From Anastatus disparis (taxonomy: Eukaryota > Arthropoda > Insecta > Hymenoptera > Eupelmidae), in assembly GCA_017163975.1 (NCBI GenBank), contig JAFFSR010000031.1, forward strand, positions 2,500,342-2,564,341: a stretch of 64,000 bases of DNA. Direction: 5' to 3'. The translations under genes and the position numbers were made by a program. Positions 62,973 through 64,000 of the stretch are shown here, piece after piece (positions within the stretch are counted from its first letter, which is position 1; every line of letters starts with the position of its first letter). The notes beneath the pieces were generated by a model. That model had not been told where the DNA came from and did no database searches. It worked only from the letters and a program-made list of their open reading frames with translations.

Positions 62973-64000
62973 ATTTCAAGTGTAGCATGATTTTGCTTTA
63001 CATGTTTGTATGCAACATTTGACATATTTTCGGCGACCATTACCTACAAGGAATTTATTTTTATAATAATTACGTTTATGTTGAATACCACGAATACGTT
63101 TATAGAAACGTGCAGTAATATTATCATTTCTTAAGTAATCTGATGAAAATAAATTACAAAATTTATTGAGTGAGTAGCCTCGATTCATGTAATCTAAAAA
63201 CATTACAAAACTGCCCACAAACTTTTGAATTTAAACTTTGTAGTTGTTTGGTGTTCCATTTATAATGAATAGAATTTTGCTGAAGACATTTTTTATGTTG
63301 TGGTATTAAAGGAGGTAGACCGTAACTGTCAAAAACACTGCTCTTCCGTACTTGTCAATGAAAACAGCTACCCAATGAGTTCCTGGTTGTGTGTGAATGT
63401 CTGTATTAAATACACACGCTATCGGTCTCCGTCAATGACCTGGGTATCCGGTCGGCTGGAAATACACCGTACGATGGTATTCTTAAGGAGTGAAGCGCAT
63501 CTCGAATCTGAAGAGTATTCATTGCGTTGTTTTGTAATTACAGGTGTGTTTGATTCCGAAGTATAATATCCTGATTCTTCGATGCTATCATATACAGGCT
63601 CTTTGCCAGGTCCTGGTGTAGATGATCTTTTTTCACTTCACTTTTTTCCAAATCTTTTTGGTTTAGGAGGAGGAGGAGGATTCTGCACTGTATTGTCAGT
63701 TGAATCCGCAGGAGAAGAGTACGAAGTATCATCACTGTCAGAGTCAATCATTGCAGAAATAAGTCTATTATTCCTGATAAGCCATTTCTTATATTTAACT
63801 ACGGAGTTTAGAGCACAAATGAAAAATTCATGACTTTGAGAACCATGAAAACAACAGTAAGTTTTGCAGTTTTGTAAATTATGTACGGACGGGCAGTTAT
63901 AGTCTTCTGAATTTATAACACGTCGTGATATAATACTTTGAATTACCTGCACTTCTGGAGAACCTCGAACAAAATTCGTCTTGCAGTACGTGTTATAGCC
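62973..64000 (-). pseudogene. Adenain-type cysteine protease gene, second type, runs off the right edge
   Basis: The minus strand from 64000 begins NFVRGSPEVQVIQSIISRRV, then NCKTYCCFHGSQSHEFFICA, SVVKYKKWLIRNNRLISAMI, an Asp/Ser-rich stretch, a NPPPPPKPKRFGKK proline-rich run and a TGA. Same-frame coding resumes as PGPGKEPVYDSIEESGYYTS. Two further frame changes give HTQPGTHWVAVFIDKYG (catalytic His), FDSYGLPPLIP (Asp), WNTKQLQSLNSKVCGQFC (Gln/Cys region) and DYMNRGYSLNKFCNLFSSD, with the stop near 62975. The triad layout matches adenain/Polinton-type proteases, but the sequence differs clearly from the copy at 29455. It may mark the edge of another Polinton-like or adintovirus-like insertion to the right. 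Confidence 0.6.

Overview
The window is AT-rich, intron-bearing animal DNA, most likely from an insect and possibly a parasitoid hymenopteran. The insect reading rests on the mix of mobile elements and on one CD36-family exon; the species-level guess is inference only. There is almost no single-copy host coding sequence. The only convincing host gene piece is one internal exon of a CD36/scavenger-receptor class B gene (minus strand, 15464-15801), with a possible preceding micro-exon at 16883-16912. Nearly everything else is nested, mostly decayed mobile DNA and satellite repeats.

Layout. 1-1512: remnant of a Helitron-like zinc motif plus a Ulp1/C48-type protease pseudogene (minus). 2260-2830: purine-strand simple repeats. 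3765-3975: tRNA-derived SINE. 4679-8835: three stacked fragments of one CR1/Jockey-group non-LTR family (minus); the longest keeps its reverse transcriptase. 9080-9645: two foldback MITEs. 10172-11840: Jockey-type element with ORF1 but almost no ORF2. 12180-13770: about ten copies of a 164-bp satellite. 14561-15224: 664-bp foldback element with a TTA target duplication. 15464-16912: CD36 exons, then a SINE in the adjoining intron region. 19129-20275: foldback element and a decayed ORF.

20911-37805 is a degraded ~17-kb Polinton/Maverick-type element, bounded by inverted repeats of more than 1 kb. It carries the end of a protein-primed family B DNA polymerase, an integrase, a coiled-coil protein, a DUF-type protein, a packaging ATPase, a PLA2-domain protein, an adenain-type protease fused to a capsid-like tail, a small basic protein, a truncated major capsid protein, two related small plus-strand proteins, and two halves of one exonuclease-like gene. 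TATA boxes sit in front of most genes. An 11-bp minisatellite occupies four blocks inside it. Later insertions (a 760-bp foldback, a 441-bp Helitron-like element, nested TA-flanked MITEs) break it up.

38181-42701 is a 4.5-kb terminal-inverted-repeat element, itself interrupted by a MITE and by a 711-bp solo LTR. 43114-45627 holds two TA-flanked CCCTGGTAG MITEs, one with a further MITE inside. 46239-56479 is a complete 10.24-kb Ty3/Gypsy-group retrotransposon with LTRs identical apart from one base and a GACT target duplication. Its gag and pol are linked by a textbook -1 frameshift signal. In the env position it carries a leucine-rich-repeat ORF3 behind a strong splice acceptor, the most unusual gene here. 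57480-59800 is a 281-bp satellite array. 60530-62420 is a ~52-bp tandem array split by a 1.2-kb element that carries a SINE. 62973-64000 is a second, different adenain-type protease pseudogene (minus).

All element family names come from motifs and architecture read by eye; no database search was possible.
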